From an uncultured Phascolarctobacterium sp. (GTDB taxonomy: Bacteria > Bacillota > Negativicutes > Acidaminococcales > Acidaminococcaceae), in assembly GCA_900551335.1 (NCBI GenBank), contig URVO01000069.1, forward strand, positions 1 to 7,301: DNA of 7,301 nt, given 5' to 3'. A program made the position numbers and the translations under genes. The notes beneath the pieces were generated by a model, which ran no database searches, was not told the origin of the DNA, and saw only the letters and a program-made list of their open reading frames with translations. How positions within the stretch are numbered: position 1 is the first letter of the stretch; every line of letters begins with the position of its first letter. Of the stretch, positions 4,945 to 7,301 are shown piece after piece.

Positions 4945-6315
4945 ATGGAAGTAACAAACAAGGCTTTTAAGGCTTACGATGTACGCGGTGTGTATCCCAC
5001 CGAGGTTAACGAAGAGATGGCTTATCGCATGGGCCGTATTTTTTCGGCAATGTTTGCAGCAGAGACTGTTGTTGTCGGTCATGATATCCGCCTGAGCGGC
5101 CGTGCGCTGGTTGATGCGCTGACTGAGGGCCTGCGTCATGGCGGCACAAAGGTTATAGATATCGGTCAATGCGGTACCGAGATGATTTATTTTGCTACTG
5201 CTCATCTGAAGGCTGATGGCGGCATTATGGTAACTGCCAGCCACAATCCGAAGGAATACAACGGCATGAAGCTGGTGCGCCGTGATGCGCGTCCGATTTC
5301 CAGCGATACCGGCTTGAAGGAGATTGGCGAGATGGTTGCTGCTTCCGGCGATTTCAAGCATCAGCTGGTCAGCGGCAAGACCTTGGGCGCACTGGAGCAG
5401 GTGGACATCATGCCTGCATATATCGAGCATCTTTTGACCTATGTTGATACGAGCGTGCTCAAGCCGATGAAAATCGTTGCTAACCCCGGCAATGGCGGCG
5501 CAGGTCCTGTGCTCAAGGAGCTGGCTAAGCATCTGCCGTTTGAATTTATTACGCTGAACGAAACTCCGGACGGCACCTTCCCCAACGGTGTACCGAATCC
5601 GCTGCTGATGCCGAACCGCGAGGCTACGGCGAAGGTTGTCCGCGAAAGCGGCGCTGACCTGGGCATTGCCTGGGACGGCGACTTTGACCGCTGCTTCCTC
5701 TTTGACGAGAAGGCAGATTTTATCGAAGGCTATTATATCGTTGGCCTGCTGGCAGAGGTCTTCCTGCATAAGGAGCCGGGCGCGAAGATTATGTTTGACC
5801 CGCGCCTGACCTGGAACACAGAGGCTATTTTGGAGCGCGACGGCGGTGTGCCTGTACGCTGCAAGAGCGGCCATGCCTTCATGAAGGAATGCATGCGCAA
5901 CAACAATGTTCTTTATGGCGGCGAGATGAGCGCACATCATTATTTCCGCGACTTCTCCTGCTGCGACAGCGGCATGATTCCCTGGCTGCTCGTGACGGAG
6001 CTGATGTGCCGCACAGGCAAGAAGCTGTCTGAGCTGGTGGGCGAGCGCGTGGATATGTATCCATGCAGCGGCGAGATTAACCGCAAGGTTGCTGATTCCG
6101 CAGCCGTGCTGGCAGAGCTGGGCAAAAAATATGCTGACGGCGAGCAGGATCATCTGGATGGCCTCAGCGTTGCTTATGACACCTGGCGCTTCAATGTGCG
6201 CGTATCCAATACCGAGCCTGTTATGCGTCTGAATGTCGAGACGAAGGGCGATAAAGAGCTTTTGGCTGCAAAAACTGCTGAGCTGTTAGCAGTTATCGGC
6301 GGCGAAGAGGCTTAA
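4945..6315 (+). CDS. manB: Phosphomannomutase/phosphoglucomutase
   Basis: This enzyme interconverts hexose 6-phosphate and 1-phosphate (mannose and/or glucose) through a phosphoserine intermediate in the cytoplasm. It has 456 residues, the normal length for the bifunctional alpha-D-phosphohexomutase group such as AlgC. All four family motifs are intact. TASHNPKEYNG (97-107) carries catalytic Ser99. DGDFDR (244-249) binds magnesium. GEMSAHHYF (326-334) is the sugar-specificity loop with Glu327 and Ser329. RVSNTEPVMRLN (419-430) binds phosphate. AAAGGAG (4930-4936) lies 8 bases before the ATG. It is first in a cluster with galU and an epimerase gene, which points to the glucose-1-phosphate direction, supplying UDP-sugars for envelope polysaccharide. 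Mannose activity for GDP-mannose is also likely, but no manC is in view. The symbol manB is conventional; pgm or algC would also fit. Confidence 0.92.
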   Translation: MEVTNKAFKAYDVRGVYPTEVNEEMAYRMGRIFSAMFAAETVVVGHDIRLSGRALVDALTEGLRHGGTKVIDIGQCGTEMIYFATAHLKADGGIMVTASHNPKEYNGMKLVRRDARPISSDTGLKEIGEMVAASGDFKHQLVSGKTLGALEQVDIMPAYIEHLLTYVDTSVLKPMKIVANPGNGGAGPVLKELAKHLPFEFITLNETPDGTFPNGVPNPLLMPNREATAKVVRESGADLGIAWDGDFDRCFLFDEKADFIEGYYIVGLLAEVFLHKEPGAKIMFDPRLTWNTEAILERDGGVPVRCKSGHAFMKECMRNNNVLYGGEMSAHHYFRDFSCCDSGMIPWLLVTELMCRTGKKLSELVGERVDMYPCSGEINRKVADSAAVLAELGKKYADGEQDHLDGLSVAYDTWRFNVRVSNTEPVMRLNVETKGDKELLAAKTAELLAVIGGEEA

Positions 6316-6325
6316 GCGATAAAAA

Positions 6326-6355
6326 AGGCATTCCTCTGCTTAAACGGGAGTGCTT
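6326..6355 (+). other. Imperfect stem-loop in the manB-galU gap
   Basis: AGGCATTCC (6326-6334) can pair with GGAGTGCTT (6347-6355), with two G-U pairs and a 12-base loop. No T-run follows on the plus strand, so it is not a standard terminator. It could tune read-through or mRNA stability, or be chance. Confidence 0.3.
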
Positions 6356-6382
6356 GTTGAGTAAAGTAAAGGAGATAGAATT

Positions 6383-7264
6383 ATGTTTAAACCTGTACGT
6401 AAAGCAGTTATTCCGGCAGCAGGCCTGGGCACTCGCTTCCTGCCTGCAACGAAAGCAACTCCGAAGGAGATGCTGCCGATTGTTGATAAACCGACCATCC
6501 AATATATCATTGAAGAGGCCTTGCATTCCGGCATCGAGGATATTTTGATTATCACCGGCCGTAGCAAGCGTGCAATTGAAGACCATTTTGACCGCAGCAT
6601 TGAGCTGGAGCTGAACCTTGAGGAGCATGGCAAGCTCAAGGAGCTGGAGATGGTACGCAAAATTTCTGACGTGCGCATTCACTACATCCGCCAGAAGGAG
6701 CCGCGCGGACTTGGTCATGCTATTCTCTGCGCTAAGCAGTTCGTAGGCGAGGAGCCGTTTGCTGTGCTTTTGGGTGATGATGTTGTGGACAGCGAAAAGC
6801 CTGCTTTGCAGCAGCTGATTGATGTTTATGACAAAACCGGCGCGAGCGTACTCGGTGTGCAGGAGGTGCCGCAGGAGAAGGTTTCTGCTTATGGCATCGT
6901 TGCCAGCGAGCCGACTGGTGATGCACGCACCTTCACCGTACAGGATATGGTGGAAAAACCGGCAGTAGAGGAAGCACCGAGCCGTCTGGCTGTTTTAGGC
7001 CGCTATGTTATTACGCCGGAAATCTTCCCTATTCTGGAAGAAACGAAGCCGGGCCGTGGTGATGAAATCCAGCTGACCGATGCGCTGAAGGTTTTGGCGA
7101 AGGAGCAGACGATGTATGCCTATAACTTTGAGGGCCGCCGCTATGACGTGGGTGACAAGCAGGGCTTTTTGGAGGCCACTGTGGAGATGGCGCTCAAGCG
7201 TCCTGACCTGCACGACAAATTCCTGCAATATCTGGAAGGCATTGTAGCTAAGGAGAGCAAATAA
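6383..7264 (+). CDS. galU: UTP--glucose-1-phosphate uridylyltransferase
   Basis: This enzyme makes UDP-glucose and pyrophosphate from UTP and glucose-1-phosphate, feeding lipopolysaccharide, capsule and galactose pathways. It has 293 residues, typical for bacterial GalU. The nucleotide-binding motif is GLGTRFLPATKATPKEMLP (14-32). GDD at 131-133 is the metal and substrate site region. Further family motifs are VEKP (190-193), GRGDEIQLTDAL (224-235, GalU-typical) and YDVGDKQGFL (254-263). No domain is missing. AAAGGAG (6368-6374) lies 8 bases before the ATG. It follows manB by 67 bases with no clear terminator between them, so the two may share a transcript. The next gene begins 3 bases after its stop. 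Together they fit the sequence phosphoglucomutase, GalU, epimerase. Confidence 0.96.
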   Translation: MFKPVRKAVIPAAGLGTRFLPATKATPKEMLPIVDKPTIQYIIEEALHSGIEDILIITGRSKRAIEDHFDRSIELELNLEEHGKLKELEMVRKISDVRIHYIRQKEPRGLGHAILCAKQFVGEEPFAVLLGDDVVDSEKPALQQLIDVYDKTGASVLGVQEVPQEKVSAYGIVASEPTGDARTFTVQDMVEKPAVEEAPSRLAVLGRYVITPEIFPILEETKPGRGDEIQLTDALKVLAKEQTMYAYNFEGRRYDVGDKQGFLEATVEMALKRPDLHDKFLQYLEGIVAKESK

Positions 7265-7267
7265 GCG

Positions 7268-7301
7268 ATGAATATTCTTGTAACCGGCGGCGCGGGCGGA
7301 T
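7268..7301 (+). CDS. NAD-dependent sugar-nucleotide epimerase/dehydratase, probably UDP-glucose 4-epimerase (5' end only)
   Basis: Only 11 complete codons are in the window, reading MNILVTGGAGG. This is the first beta strand and the glycine-rich NAD-binding loop (TGGAGG, start of GxxGxxG) of extended short-chain dehydrogenases. GalE is the most likely member because galU is directly upstream (3 bases apart), but a dehydratase or other epimerase begins the same way. AAGGAG at 7250-7255, inside the end of galU, lies 12 bases before the ATG and is a slightly distant ribosome-binding site. Confidence 0.75.
   Translation, partial: MNILVTGGAGG

Noticed and set aside
4897..6153. 418-residue open frame on the minus strand opposite the phosphomannomutase gene
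   Set aside because: It is in exact codon register with manB. In that register antisense stops need sense codons TTA, CTA or TCA, which are scarce here because Leu is mostly CTG and Ser mostly AGC. The predicted protein has no recognisable motif, while manB has all its family motifs.

Overview
The window looks like a chromosomal segment of a Firmicutes-lineage bacterium with an outer envelope, most likely Negativicutes (Phascolarctobacterium/Megamonas/Selenomonas-like). This placement is an inference from strong Shine-Dalgarno sequences (AAAGGAG, GGAGG), U-tailed hairpin terminators, moderate GC content and gene content. No taxonomic marker is present.

Left part (1-1345): the 3' part of a tRNA-Leu (anticodon CAG) is followed by two tandem hairpin terminators that share a core sequence. 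Next comes a two-gene unit encoding small membrane-anchored proteins. Both appear to have the same layout: an N-terminal membrane anchor, then a bacterial SH3-like domain interrupted by a second beta-rich segment. They look like diverged tandem paralogues of unknown function. A bidirectional terminator separates them from the next gene, which converges on them.

Middle (1356-4868): a minus-strand multi-spanning membrane protein of the DUF401 type is divergent from a plus-strand two-gene unit. The 148-base gap between them carries back-to-back promoters and an operator-like dyad over the DUF401 -10 box. The two-gene unit encodes an ABC/AAA-type ATPase and an HNH nuclease (ATGA start/stop overlap). 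This is the composition of a Septu (PtuA-PtuB) anti-phage system. It has its own promoter and terminator, and no reverse transcriptase lies beside it. It is the most interesting system in the window.

Right part (4870-7301): a nucleotide-sugar cluster runs phosphomannomutase/phosphoglucomutase, then GalU (UTP-glucose-1-phosphate uridylyltransferase), then the first 11 codons of a Rossmann-fold sugar-nucleotide epimerase, probably GalE. Together they would take glucose-6-phosphate to glucose-1-phosphate, UDP-glucose and UDP-galactose for envelope polysaccharide synthesis. No stretch of more than about 150 bases lacks a gene.
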